From: Chrysophaeum taylorii
Taxonomy: Eukaryota > Sar > Pelagophyceae > Pelagomonadales > Pelagomonadaceae
Direction: 5' to 3'
Assembly: GCA_029834535.1 (NCBI GenBank)
Contig: JAQMWT010000528.1
Span: forward strand, 46,697 to 110,696
Length of the DNA: 64,000 nucleotides
Shown piece by piece: positions 1 through 10,987 of the stretch (its first letter is position 1; the number at the start of each line of letters is the position of its first letter). A program made the position numbers and the translations under genes. The notes beneath the pieces were generated by a model. The model worked only from the letters and a program-made list of their open reading frames with translations. It made no database searches and was not told the origin of the DNA.

Positions 1-1190
1 GTGGTGAATCGATCGAACAGCAGGTCGCGAGCCGCATTTCGTCGTTTATCTTGAAGGCCGTCGCACACAAACATACCGGAACCCGGTGGCCCTTGAGCTT
101 GGGACGGAGTTCGCGGCCCGCGGTCGCGCGCACTGTACAGCTCGCGGTGCATACGGCATCGTTAAAGTTGTGCATGTTACGATGTCGTTAATTTGGACCC
201 CCGATGGCCGTCAAGCTTCTTGAGAGCGAGAGCTCGGATCCCAGACGCGCACCGTCCCATCCCCAGAGCAGCTCGCAGAACGCCGTCCCTCGTTCTAAAA
301 GCAGCCAGACCAATCACTGCGTCTTCTTGGGTCTCGACCTCAGACGTTAGACCGCTCGCGATCGGGTCCCAGATACGCACCGTCCTGTCCCACGAGCAGC
401 TCGCCAGCCGCAGAACGCGCCTTCGCTCAGCTCAAACGCCACCAGGCCGTCGCGGCCCTCGAGTTTGTCGACTTGCTGACCATCAACCGGGTTCCAGATC
501 CGCACCGTCTTGTATCGAAAGAGCAACTCGCCAACAACCACGTGCCATCATCGCTCGCTCGACAAGAACGCCGCCAAGCTCGACGCCCAACACTGGTGGC
601 CCTCGAGTTTATGGAGTTCGCAGCCGTCGATCGGGTTCGTCCCTTTTAGCCGCTCGCCAGCCGCGGGCCATCGCTCGTCTCGAATAATGCCACCACGCTG
701 GTCACCGATTCGAGTCTAAGGAGTTCGCGGGCCTCCGTCGGGTTCCAGATACGCACGGTCGCGTCGCCGGAGCAGCTCGCGAGGCAGACACGCGTGGTGT
801 TGTTCATCTCGAAGGCCACTGTCCCTCGAGATTGCGGCGTTCGCGGCCTGAGGTCGGGTCCCACACGCGCACCGTCTTATCTAAAGAGCAGCTCGCGAGG
901 CGCGCGGCGTCGTTCGTATCGAACGCCGCCAAGCACAAGATTCTCGTGTCCCACGAATTTTCGGATGTGGACTCCCTGCCTTGGGGTCCCAGAAGCGCAG
1001 CCTCTTGTCGTGAGAGCAGCTCGCCAACAGTTGCGCGTTCCGTCGCTCGTCTCAAACAACACCATATACATTTAACTCGTGCCCCTCGAGTTTCAAAACC
1101 TCACGGCCTGCCATTGGGTCCGTCCCACGCGCGCACCGTCTGGTCATCGGATCAGCTCGCCAGCCGCGGCTCGCCTTGGCGGCAGCCGTG
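1..1190 (-). pseudogene. decayed WD40-repeat protein gene (fragment)
   Basis: On the minus strand at least seven units recur every 113-130 nt (near 1124, 993, 868, 755, 502, 377 and 248). Each encodes a WD40-type end such as LASCSLDKTVRVWDP. This spacing of about 40 residues is that of WD40 blades, which build beta-propeller scaffolds for protein interactions. The frame is broken repeatedly: neighbouring units lie in different frames, and the unit near 1140 has an in-frame TGA where its sisters have TGC. The array runs off the left edge of the window, so the original length is unknown. No start codon or partner domain is visible. I read it as a pseudogene. Sequencing indels are an alternative for the frame breaks but not for the stop codon. 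Confidence 0.5.
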
Positions 1191-1448
1191 TTAATAGTGG
1201 CTTCAAGGCTCTCTTTACAATCGGAGGTTTTGAACCGGTGGACGTCGGCGGCACACTCGTCGGTGTTCTGGGTCGACCCCTTCTCATCGCCCAGCGACTC
1301 TAATCACGCAGGGATGATGAGTCTCAGGCCCCATACGTTGGGCTGGCCTCTAGTTAGCATAGGTACCTCAACGACGTGAGCCCATATTACTCTTGTGATT
1401 CACATATCGAAAGTGTCGCGTGTTCTACTTACCTCGTAAACTCCTCCG

Positions 1449-2126
1449 GTGGCGTGCCACATCGTGGAGGATGAGATCGAGGGTGGTACTGATGACGACG
1501 CGGTGAGGAGGAGGACGGCAACGCCTTCGTGCGACTGCGCCGGCGTCCGACTCGGACGACGATGGCGACATCGAGCCCGACTGCTGGGCTGGGAAGCCAT
1601 TCCTCAGCCCGAAGAGCAAGCTGGGCAATCGGAGGAGGCGATGCCGGACTTCAAGATGGAGTTCGAACGCGTCTTCTTCGTGAAGTGGGTCCAGTACGCT
1701 CGCACCATCGAGTGAGTGCTCAAGGAGTTTCCTGACTACCTCTCGGAGAAATTTCTCCAGAACCTCCAGGATCCTGATGCTACTCGACGTCGGCAAGCTC
1801 TACGCGCGAATGGATGGCAACCAACCAGAAGTACGGCTGCCTTCCAGACATCATGGCACGAGGTTCAATCAATATCGGCGCGCTGCCTGCTGAGAGAGTT
1901 TCTGCGAGCGCATCATCTTAGCTGCCAACATCGTCATGGCCGAGGGTGTTGCAACACCCTCCTGAGCGACGAGGAGCTGCTGGACGTGCTCGCGTTCACC
2001 CTGCGCATGAACAAGGAGTTTATTATTAGTAAGTGGGGTCGAGCCAAGGACGGCCACATGGATCCTCAAGAAGTTCGAGATCATTCCCCTCGGAGAAAAA
2101 AACCAAAGGAGGCGCACCGGGGTTAA
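1449..2126 (+). pseudogene. C-terminal fragment of RNase H-like (hAT-like) transposase, copy 1
   Basis: Two plus-strand frames (1449-1715 and 1716-2126), separated by a stop, carry pieces that match a degenerate copy at 34.2-36.0 kb. These include MPDFKMEFERVF, a tract beginning KEFPDYL, and in a third frame DVGKLYAR near 1788. The order and spacing are the same as in the other copy (MPDLNVEFEQVF, then DVGKLYRP). From memory, proteins of this type are multicopy transposases of haptophytes and pelagophyte-like algae. Only the C-terminal quarter is here. No terminal repeats or target duplication were found. Confidence 0.5.
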
Positions 2127-2545
2127 CGATTAGACGTAAGCTTGTTCACATATCGCGTCGTTGTGTACAGTGCTCCGTCCCTTCACGAGGCTGGGACTGG
2201 AAGAGAAAAATACGGCATACTTGAATTTTCAGCAGCCTTCTTTACCTTTACTTTACGCGGCACCTCTTAGGCTGCAACGCCCGGCCTTTACTTTTTTACG
2301 AATTACTTTGCTCAAAACGTGTCGGGTACGTAATGCCCTTGTAACATTCATTGCTAGAAGTTGTTTTTTAGCACAACAACGCTGCTGACACAGGGTCTCC
2401 CCCAACAAAAAAAGCCGGAGTCGAAATCGAAGTCGTCAGCTGGTGAAGGCCTCCTCCTTGAAGAAACACGCCCTTTGAAACGGCATTTTTACCCTCAACC
2501 CTATATACCTTACCCTCTCAACAATATTATACCCTAAGTAATAAT
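2127..2545. other. intergenic, no gene seen
   Basis: This AT-richer spacer lies between the transposase fragment and the pyrophosphorylase gene. Short open stretches on both strands look random. The last 80 bases become rich in ACCCT-type motifs, consistent with a promoter for the gene that follows. Confidence 0.5.
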
Positions 2546-2559
2546 AACCCTAAACCCTA
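2546..2559 (+). promoter_or_regulatory. telo-box-like motif before USP start
   Basis: AACCCTAAACCCTA lies immediately upstream of the ATG at 2562, and looser ACCCT copies lie within the preceding 60 bases. In plants such telo-boxes sit near the starts of highly expressed genes. Similar AAACCCTA motifs occur near 12145, 18522 and 60670. A promoter role is inferred from position only. Confidence 0.5.
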
Positions 2560-2561
2560 TA

Positions 2562-4055
2562 ATGGGGTGTTGTTGGTCGTCGTCGGGCGATGATGATGAT
2601 GTCGTCGAGCGGCTTCGCGACGGCGGTTTCCTCCTCCTCGAGGACGAAAAGATCACCGCGGCGGCGAGGCGACAGCTGCGGGAGATTGATGATGTCGTGG
2701 GGTACCTGCAGCGCGCGCGGCGGCTTCTCGAGGAAAAGAAGAATTCTGAGATGCAACCTCCGAAGGCTGCGTTTGTTGTTGACACGTACTTTCCCCCGCG
2801 CATCGAGGCGCTGGGGGAAGCCGAACTCCGCGGACGCACTGCGTTCGTGCTCGTGGCGGGCGGTTTGGGGGAGCGATTGGGGTATTCGGACGTAAAACTC
2901 TCGCTCGAATGCGAAACTTTAACCAATCAAAGCTTTCTAAAGTGGTATTCGAAGTTTATTACCGGGCCGTTGGCGATAATGACCTCGGACGATACGCACG
3001 CGCGGACGCGAGATTTGGTGCGGCGTCTGGGTATGCGAGCGACGCTTTTAAAACAGAAGAAGGTCGCCGCTTTTAAAGAGAACGCTGCGTTGGCGGTCGA
3101 CGAGAATGGCAGTCTCATAACTAAACCGCACGGCCACGGCGATGTCCACGCTCTCCTGCACGCGTCGGGCCTCGCGAAGCGATGGGCGAGGACCAAGCGA
3201 TGGGTAGTATTCTTTCAGGATACGAACGCGCCGATAATGCTCGCGCTACGAGGCTGCCTCGGAGTTTCGGTCGAAAAAAATTTAGATTTGAATTTTATTG
3301 CCATCCCGAGAACGAAAGGCCGCGAAGTCGGCGCCCTCGCTCGAGTTGGTGACCGCGTCGTGAACGTCGAATACAACCAAATCTCGGAAGAAAAAGACGG
3401 AATTCTGTCTCCGTTTCCGGGGAATTCGAATTGTCAAATTCTGAAATTAAGTTCTTACGTTGAAGCTTTGGAATCTTGTAAAGGTCTGGTTCCAGAATTT
3501 GTCAATCCGAAAAAAAACAAAGACGGCACGATGAAGCCGGCGCGTCTGGAGTGCATGATGCAGGACATCGCGCGCCTGGTGAACAACGGCTCTTTTACTC
3601 TATGTCCTTCGTGGTATTACTCTCCGGTGAAAAACAATTTGGAAACGGCGAGGAAATTGGAATCTCGAGGACTTCCGCCGTCCTCCGCGGCTTCGGGGGA
3701 GCTCGACTTGTACGCGGCCCACGCGCACGTCATGCGATCGATGGGCTGCGACGTCGAAGACGGCGCGAAGATTATCGGGTTGGCCAAATTCGAGGATCCA
3801 ACGAATGTGAAAATTTCGTCTCGTTCAGCTCTGATCGTCGAGGGGCAAGTGACGATCCACTCCCTCACCCTCGACGGTGCCCTCAAGCTCGTAGGACCTC
3901 TGATCGTAAAAAACTTCGCCGAAACGAACGACTCGGTCTCTCTCGAACCCATCGAGGACGACAGAATCCGCGGCTTTCGGATAAAGTACCACCACCTCAC
4001 CACTCTAACTGCGCCCAATCGGAGTTACAACAAGCCGCGCATCATTGATATCTGA
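2562..4055 (+). CDS. USP: UDP-sugar pyrophosphorylase (UDPGP family)
   Basis: A single-exon 497-residue protein that should convert a sugar-1-phosphate plus UTP to UDP-sugar plus pyrophosphate, feeding nucleotide-sugar pools. The nucleotide-binding loop VAGGLGERLGY is at residues 98-108. It is followed by IMTSDDTHARTRDL (139-152), TKPHGHGDVHALL (187-199), VVFFQDTNAP (215-224), NVEYNQI, SPFPGNSNCQ, RLECMMQD and SPVKNN, then the beta-helix end with SLTLDGALKLVG and IRGFRIKY. This order is that of plant and algal UDP-sugar pyrophosphorylases rather than UDP-glucose- or GlcNAc-specific enzymes. The family usually has about 600 residues, so this copy is short. The protein begins MGCC, a possible myristoylation/palmitoylation site that would place it on a membrane. 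The frame is intact throughout, including across an A7 run. Confidence 0.5.
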   Translation: MGCCWSSSGDDDDVVERLRDGGFLLLEDEKITAAARRQLREIDDVVGYLQRARRLLEEKKNSEMQPPKAAFVVDTYFPPRIEALGEAELRGRTAFVLVAGGLGERLGYSDVKLSLECETLTNQSFLKWYSKFITGPLAIMTSDDTHARTRDLVRRLGMRATLLKQKKVAAFKENAALAVDENGSLITKPHGHGDVHALLHASGLAKRWARTKRWVVFFQDTNAPIMLALRGCLGVSVEKNLDLNFIAIPRTKGREVGALARVGDRVVNVEYNQISEEKDGILSPFPGNSNCQILKLSSYVEALESCKGLVPEFVNPKKNKDGTMKPARLECMMQDIARLVNNGSFTLCPSWYYSPVKNNLETARKLESRGLPPSSAASGELDLYAAHAHVMRSMGCDVEDGAKIIGLAKFEDPTNVKISSRSALIVEGQVTIHSLTLDGALKLVGPLIVKNFAETNDSVSLEPIEDDRIRGFRIKYHHLTTLTAPNRSYNKPRIIDI

Positions 4056-4460
4056 TACTTATACATCATATGCCGGGCTGTAGAATGAATGGTACTATTA
4101 ATTAAAGAGCTGCTGCTGCTGATTGGAGGGGGTAGGTAGTCATCACTCTCTGGGTAGTCAGTCGGTCGGTCGTCGTGTTGAATCATCATTCGAACCCCCT
4201 TCAACGGCTCTAAACGCACGCCCGCCCGCCCGCCGTTTGGAATCTCGTTCCAAAAAAACATTCGAACTGCGGCAACGAATTTCAGCATTGAATAAATAAA
4301 TAAATAATAATACTTTGAGGATGTATGCGAGCGACGTCATGCATGATTCGCGGGCGAAGGACCTCTGTGCGAAGCCAAAAATACACTCTTAACTTCTCAG
4401 AGGACAGAAGAAACACGCCCTCGTCGTCGTCGGAACGAGCTGTCTGTCACCCGCAACATC
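4056..4460. other. intergenic
   Basis: This stretch lies between the pyrophosphorylase stop and the next start. It holds an AATA microsatellite near 4288-4311 and GGTC/CGCC simple runs. No gene is evident. Confidence 0.5.
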
Positions 4461-7400
4461 ATGCCGACCGCCGCGGCCAGCCCCAAGCGCGCGAGCGTCC
4501 ACTACCACTTCTTCACGGCCGACACCTTCCGCGCCGCGAACATCCCGATCCTCGGCCTCCGCCTCGAGCTCCTCCCGCGGTCGCGCCGCCGCGAGGCCGT
4601 CGAGCTTTTGGCCGAGGTGACTTGTCGACTCTCCGTACTACCGTCACACTCCGCACGCAGGCGTTCTGGGGGAACCGGAAACACTTCCGCATGGTCCTGC
4701 GGCGACTCAAGCCCTTCGAGGAGTGCCAGGTCCGTCACCCGCGCTGTTGTTGTTGTTGTTGTTGTTGTTGTTTTCGTGCTCGCGCGGCAACTCGGCGGGC
4801 CCGTGTCTCGAGAAAGTGCCGAGGCCCTCGTTGTCTGTGGCACACGCCGCGGCTCGTCGTGATCCTCGTCGCGCGCTCCGTGGTGGACCTTGCTGCTGGT
4901 TGTTGCGGTCGTGCCCGCGTCCCGCGGCATGTCTTCTCGCGTGAGCCGAGGGTCTGGTTTTTGGGTGTCGCGCCCCCGGACTCCAGCGCGCCCCGCCACC
5001 AACGTCTCCTTTCGCTCTCCGTGTCGTCGCGCGCCGCACGTTTCGCCCTTCTGCTGCTGTGTTCGCATCGAGCCACATCCACTCTCGTGCCTCAGGCGAT
5101 CGCGCTCGTCGACGACACCCTCGGGCTGATCGCGATCGCCGTGGTCGAGGCCATGCACTCAACCCAGCCCCACGGCGACTACAAGATCTTGTACGTCCAC
5201 GCCTTCGTCGCGCGCGCGGACTTGAGGAAGCGGCCCGGCCTCAAGCTCGGTGAGAATTTTTTTTTCAAGTTATGTGTCCAACTATCAACCGTCTACACGC
5301 TTGCTTGGCCCAACATCAACCCCCCCTTTCTCTCAGGCACGCGTTTCATCGCGGCGCTGCTCGAGCTCGCGGCGTTCCACTCGTTCCATAGCGTGATCTT
5401 CACCGCGACGCTCGGCGAGCGAGCGAGCGTGCCGTTTTGGATCGCAAACAAGGCGACTCACTTCAACGACAAAAAGTTTGTCTCGATCGTCCTCAAGAAC
5501 TCGTACAACTTCGCCGCCGGGTCTAGGCCTGCCGCGTCCTAGAATCGCCGCCACTTTCGTTCCCTCACCGGGGTTTACCTCGCTCGCAGGAACCAATCTC
5601 CGATCTTTGCCGCCGACGACTCGACGCCGCAGATGGGCTACTCTATCAGGCACACGCTGCGAGCCCAAAACTGGACCGACCTCTGCGCGCGCCTCCTCCG
5701 CATCTTCCAAGCTTCGACTATTCCGGAGATTCGTGCGTATCCAGGACCGCCCAGCTCACTCATTCATTACCAGGCGCTTTGCGCGACAAGTTTCCGATCC
5801 ACTATTTCAAGGCCGAGACGCGCATCGAGGACGTGATGAATTCGGTCGTCGAGGCCCGCGTCGACTCGCGAGGACGCACGCGCGCCGCCGCCGCCAAGCA
5901 ACGTGCCAGCGAAGGCATCAGCCAAACCGACCCGCGGCGACCCGTCTCGCGCGAACCAGGCCCGAACGACGAAGTCCGACCCGAACGCCCCCGCGGCGTC
6001 TTCGTCTACGTCGTCGACGGCCGACGCGCGCGCCTGCTCACCGAGGTATGCTCACACTCGTCGCCGTGTAAAACTTTATCTCCGCAGCTTCAAATGCGTG
6101 AGCACTCGTCGATCGTTCGCAACTTGTTGCTTGACCAAGTTTCTCTTGTGCATAGTCGCGCGGCTCCAAGAGATGGGCTTTGACGTCGAGAAAACCATCA
6201 CCGGCGAGGACTGCTATGTCGGACCCGATCGCATCGCCTATCCTTCTGTCGTCGAAGCCGCCGCCGCCGTGGGTGCGCCGCAGACCGTCGCCGGACTCTT
6301 CATCGTCCTCGCCCACTACACTTTGGTGCCGCGCGCGAACGAGCTCGAGCTGTTACCACCTCGCGAGCAACAGCAGATCCGGTCGACCATCAGGAGCGCG
6401 ATCGTTCGTGCCTCCGCCGGCCAGACCAACACGACGAGTCTTTCCTGTCTTACCGATTCCCAGCGTCGATCTTGTCGTTTCGAGATTCTGCACACCGTCC
6501 CAACGTAGGCATCATCTGCGGCAAGCCGCCCGAGGGCGGGAAAGGCGAGTTCTTCGCGTGCTCGGCGTACCTCATCGAGACGTACTCCAACGACGGCCGC
6601 CGCGGATTGTGCTCGAACGGCGCCCACATCTCCTGCCTCAACTACTACACGCGGTTCAATTTGATTCCGGGGGTGCGACCGGTCGGCGCCATGTTCTGTT
6701 CGGTACTTTGCCAAGTCCGCGGCGTTGCTTTGAAGCTTCGGATCGTCCACCATCCCGACGACCCCGACATTTTGTTCGTGCCCCAGATCGAATTTCCCGG
6801 CGCGCTCCCGGCGGCGATGCTTCTTTCGACCCAAATCACGCGTCCGATGCGTCTCGCCGACCGCCGAGACCTCCGAAGTCGTCTGCAATCGCTCGGTGTG
6901 TCGTGCGACGGTATCGACGCTCTCGAGACGCCGTGGTCCGACTACGAGTCGAAACGCCACGCTTCACATCTTCTCGACGCCGCGAGCTTGACGTGGTCTG
7001 CGGTTTCGAACGAACACGCCGACCGCATCCCCGCCGGTCTCCCGCCGCTCCCGCCACCCTCGCTCTTGCCGCCGCCGCCCGCTTTCGAAGAGCATCTCGA
7101 AATGTTGTTGGACAACGACGAACCGACGCCGCTGCCCCAAGAGGCCGACGTTCCTCCCGTCGATGGTACTGTCGTCGTCGCCGCCATGTCGGATGATGCG
7201 GAGGCGGAGGCCGCTGAGCAGCAGCAGCAGCATACTGGTGACGTCGCCGCGCAACACCAAAAAGAGTCGCTGAATAAAGCCGGTACGTCAGTATTGTTGG
7301 AGACACGCTCCGAGAGCATCGGACGAGAGATGGACCCGTTCCTCCCGGACCAAGCAGAGGACGCTGTTACGAACACTTGTCAACGAACTCCGCGACACGA

Positions 7401-9423
7401 GCCGGCCAATTTGGAACTAGATGTTAGTGTTGCTGCTGCCGAGTCGCTCGACGCACAACATACGCCCGACCAGCTGACTGCATACCCCGAGTTGGCCGAG
7501 CGACATCACGGCGTCGAGTCCGTCGACGAAGTCCAGGCAGCTCGCACTCGCGAAGATCGACGAATCGCAAACGAGCCACTGATGGGCTACGAACGTCCTC
7601 GCGCGGCGATGGCAGACGTCGAAGACCTTCCTGACAACGTGGGATTTGTGGACGAAGAGGACGACGATGTGGAAGACGACGATGACAAAGATTCTGATGC
7701 CGCGAAAGACGAGGATGCGCCAAGAGGTGACGACGATCGCGACGACGAAGAATATGTCGACGAGAAGGAAGAGGAGGAGGAAGATGATGTGAGGAGAAAT
7801 GTGCTGGGGCATCGTATTTGTGCAACTCCTGCTCCTCGTCGCGCCTGGACACCCGACGAGCACGAGCGGTTTGTCGCTGCCGTCAAGAAATACGACGCAA
7901 AGAACTGGAAATTGGTCGCGCGCGAAGTCGGCAATCGGACCGATCTGCAATGCAAAAACCACTACTACCGCACCTACGAGGCCGAATACGTCGCGCAGCG
8001 CGAGGCAGACCTCGAGGCACGACGAGAGGCTTTGCAGAAGGAGATCGCGAAGTGCGACGCGTGGAATCACGTATACGATCTCGAAGGAGGGACGTGGGAA
8101 CTTCCGTCCACTGTCGATCCCGACGTGCCGATTCACCAACTCAGTCTCGAGGACCACGAGGCCTCGCTCGATGCCTATTTTGCCTTCAAAGCGCAAGAGC
8201 TGACGCGCGACCAGTCCGAGGAGGAGACGATGGTGGGCTACGTACGAGATCGTGTCATTGGACGTCGGCGAGAGTTCGACATGTACGAGACGTACTTTGG
8301 AGCCCAGCAAGCCTTCGAGGACGCCGTCGTCGAAGCGGTGCTCGCGATGCATCGCCTCCGCCGCCCCGACGGCTCGTACGCGCGTCTTCCCGCCGAAGCT
8401 TTTGATTTCGACGACGACTTCGAACCAACGCGTGGTGGTCAAGAGGAGAAGGACAACTCGTCAACACCCTCTCCGGAGCCCGTCGACAAGGTCATCCGCA
8501 TCAACCAAACTACTGGCGAGGTCCTCACGCCCACCGAAATCCGCGAACGTATTGCCGTGCGCGAACAACGCGAGCGCGAGTCATCATCATCATCGTCGAT
8601 GGTCACCGACGAGCAGCAGTCGTTCCCGAAAACACTCGAAGACCTCGTCCCGAACCAGCTCGTCGTCTGGCGCCGGTGGGTCGACACCGAACACCTCGGG
8701 AAGAAGCCTTCGACTGCGATCTTCCAAAAAGGTCCTGGAACACGCAGCAAGGTCTGGCCAAAGAGTCCACCTCCATTCTTGCACTCGAGGTTTTCCTTCG
8801 TGAAACCACCAACAGGCCGCGTGGGCTCGCGCTCAGACGCTTACGCTTTCGGCGGCGCGGCAGCAGCTCGAACAGTGGAGCATCGAGCCCGAAGTGGCGC
8901 GCGTCCTCGAGCTCACGGCACCCGGTGAGTCTTGGTTGCTCTAGCATTCGTGGTGTTCAACTCGCAGATGAATGATCTCGTGTATCACAGGCGCAACCGC
9001 AACGCTCGAGGATGTCGGACACCATGGCCGCGTCGCTATGCTATCACTCGACTTTCTGATTCGTGTCGCGCTGCGCAGATGTTGCCTCACGTCGCGCGCG
9101 TCACTTATCGTCAACAACTCGCACAGCGTCTTACATCAGTAGTTTCCAATTTTTTTACCCCAATTCGACCGTCTTCCAACCACGCAGGTGCTGTGGCGAT
9201 CGCGAACGCGAGTGTGGGTCGATGTCTCAAGGACTTCGATTCCATAAGAAGCCTCAAGTCCCAGACGTGCTACAACGGAATCGCGTGGGACCGCAAGGTT
9301 CAGAAGTGGACCATACCGGGACTGTTTCGCGAAAGGCGCGTGCTGGAGCGCGGGCCGATCGTCGAGGTGTTGATCTACGTCGAGAAGATCGTCCTTGACA
9401 ACAACAACCCGCGTCTTGAATGA
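4461..9423 (+). CDS. 12-exon chromatin-type protein: GNAT-like, PHD-like and Myb/SANT domains
   Basis: My exon model is 4461-4616, 4661-4729, 5096-5249, 5337-5520, 5590-5732, 5774-6045, 6088-6097, 6156-6407, 6509-8751, 8816-8924, 8991-9062 and 9188-9423. All introns are GT-AG, all phases agree, and the product is 1299 residues. Residues 76-190 look like a GNAT acetyltransferase fold: an ILYVHAFVARADL strand, then an acetyl-CoA loop-like PGLKLGTRF, then VPFWIANKATHF. Residues 415-476 hold Cys/His pairs (GAHISC, FCSVLC) like the second half of a PHD finger. An acidic Asp/Glu tract precedes a clear Myb/SANT repeat at about 857-904 (RRAWTPDEHERF ... NWKLVAREVG). The last exon has YNGIAWDRKVQKW, weakly like the first strand of AP2. 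A nuclear histone- or promoter-linked acetyltransferase role is inferred. The Myb call is firm, GNAT moderate, PHD and AP2 weak. Confidence 0.5.
4745..4774 (+). repeat. (TTG)n microsatellite inside intron 2
   Basis: About ten TTG units lie in the second intron of the Myb/SANT gene. They produce spurious poly-Val, poly-Leu and poly-Gln frames in all readings and are not coding in the spliced model. Confidence 0.5.
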
Positions 9424-9576
9424 ATCTCGAGATGATGATTTTTTTTTGGAGTGTTGGTCGTTGTTTTTTCTAGATTCTGTCACTCTATTGCTTATTTGGA
9501 CCTAACCTTTTCGACATCCCCGTAGCTTCGCTCACACGGTTTCATCCCGAACGATCCGAGGAGCGTGCTCGAGGCA

Positions 9577-10859
9577 ATGCAGATCCTCGTCGCGATCCTC
9601 GAGGTTTGCAAAACGAGAGGTGGCGTTAAAGGTGGCGTACCTGTTCGCCTCACGGACCGGTTCGACGACCGCACGCCCAAGGAACTTGGGGTACAATCTC
9701 ACCACATGACAACCTTCAAATGGCCGGCGTATGGCGCGAGCTTTCAAGCCCGCGCCAACGACAGCCTCAAAGTCGGCAGATTTTATCAAATCGACTTGGC
9801 CCGCGCCGACGTCCCGTCTTTTAGTGCAACTACCAATATTTGACACACATCCTCTCGTTTGAACACAGATCATCTTCGCTTGCTGGTTGCTTGGGCTGCT
9901 GGTCCCGCGTGTCGCAGTGCCGCTCGAGAACCCCCTGTCGTTGTCGTATCCGTTCTTACACGCGGACGTTTGCGTAGATACCTCAACGCCGTGAGCCCGT
10001 TCGATCCCGCCGTGCGCAACGAGATCGACCGCGCGCGACTCTTGTGATTGACATTCGCGCGGCGTTTTCGAAGCCAAGCACCTCTATTTCAATTTTTTTT
10101 TTCGCAGGCGCAATCGCTATGAACTCTTTCTGGAGTTCAAACAACGTCGTGCACGCGTGATCCTCGAGGAGCGGTATAAAAAAAAAAATCATCAACCGCG
10201 TCCTGTTTTTATACACCCTCGCTGTCTTATTCGAGCACACCGCGCAGGAAGCACAAGAAGCAGCTCTTGAAGGAAGGCGAACTCCGATGCGGCGGAAGGA
10301 AAAGGAAGGGCATCAACTGGAGCGTCAGGCTCTCGAAGAAAAAGAAATCAAAAGCCAAAACCGCGGCCAAGAAGCCCACGGTCTCCAAGAAAACCGCCGC
10401 CAAGAAGCCCGCATCGAAGAAGAAGAAGCCCTCGTATGATGTCTCCCGGTGGGTGTCCCTACGTACGAAAAAACCGCTTGTCACCGCCGTTGTTGGTGGC
10501 TGCGCAGGGTTATCAAGCGAGCGCTCGAACCAGCGACCGCCGCGGCTCACAGCTCGGGAGCTGACGCGACATCGGCCGCGCCGGTCGCGAGCAAGCCTGC
10601 CGAGATTGGTCCCGCCGCTGAACTCTCTTCCTCGGGACACACGAGCAGGATCTCGAAAGAAGCGAAGGATGAGGTCTGGGCGTGGTTCGCGAGAACCATC
10701 GAAACGTGGCCATCTACGAGCCTCCCGAAGGCGGGCGTTTTCCCCGAGCTCGACGTGCTGATCGCGAAACATGGGCTGAACCGTAGGCAGGCACAAACTC
10801 AATTGACCGCCTACAAGAAGAAGAAGAAGAAGAAGACGACGACGCCGCCGGACCTCTAG
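9577..10859 (+). CDS. 5-exon Lys-rich protein with homeodomain-like C-terminus
   Basis: Exon model: (9577)-9823, 9869-10043, 10108-10173, 10248-10448 and 10508-10859. All introns are GT-AG with matching phases, giving 346 residues from the ATG at 9577. Conservation with the partial duplicate at 52.9-53.7 kb extends upstream of that ATG (IPNDPRSVL), so the true start may be earlier. Exon 1 carries KGGVPVRL and FKWPAYGASFQARANDS. Exon 4 is a nuclear-localisation-like Lys/Arg tract with AAKKP repeats. The last exon ends with EVWAWFARTIETWP ... GLNRRQAQTQLTAYKKK, whose spacing recalls a three-amino-acid-loop homeodomain (turn, then a recognition helix). I do not recognise the family. A nuclear DNA-binding role is inferred from the basic tract and last domain. 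It starts about 150 nt after the Myb/SANT gene, on the same strand. Confidence 0.5.
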
Positions 10860-10987
10860 AGATCTTTCTACGACGACGAAACGCTTACCCCATCCAAGGG
10901 TAAGAATTAAGGATAGTAAACAACAGTCTCAAAAAAAAACATTATTACATTGTTGCATTGTACAATTGTAGAACAGAGAAAAACACA

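Noticed and set aside
2505-2560. CCCTAAA motifs as a telomere or chromosome end
   Set aside because: There is only one perfect unit, and it sits directly before a gene start. A telo-box is the better reading.
4502-5158. 218-residue minus-strand frame and its poly-Gln/poly-Asn neighbours
   Set aside because: They are created by the (TTG)n microsatellite and GC-rich exons on the other strand. The spliced plus-strand gene explains the region.
8736-9078. Three 16-nt GT...AG segments (near 8732, 8800 and 9063) as possible ultra-short introns
   Set aside because: Removing them does not give consistent phases together, whereas normal introns of 64 and 125 nt (8752-8815 and 9063-9187) keep the frame. 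Other introns in the gene are 41 nt or longer.
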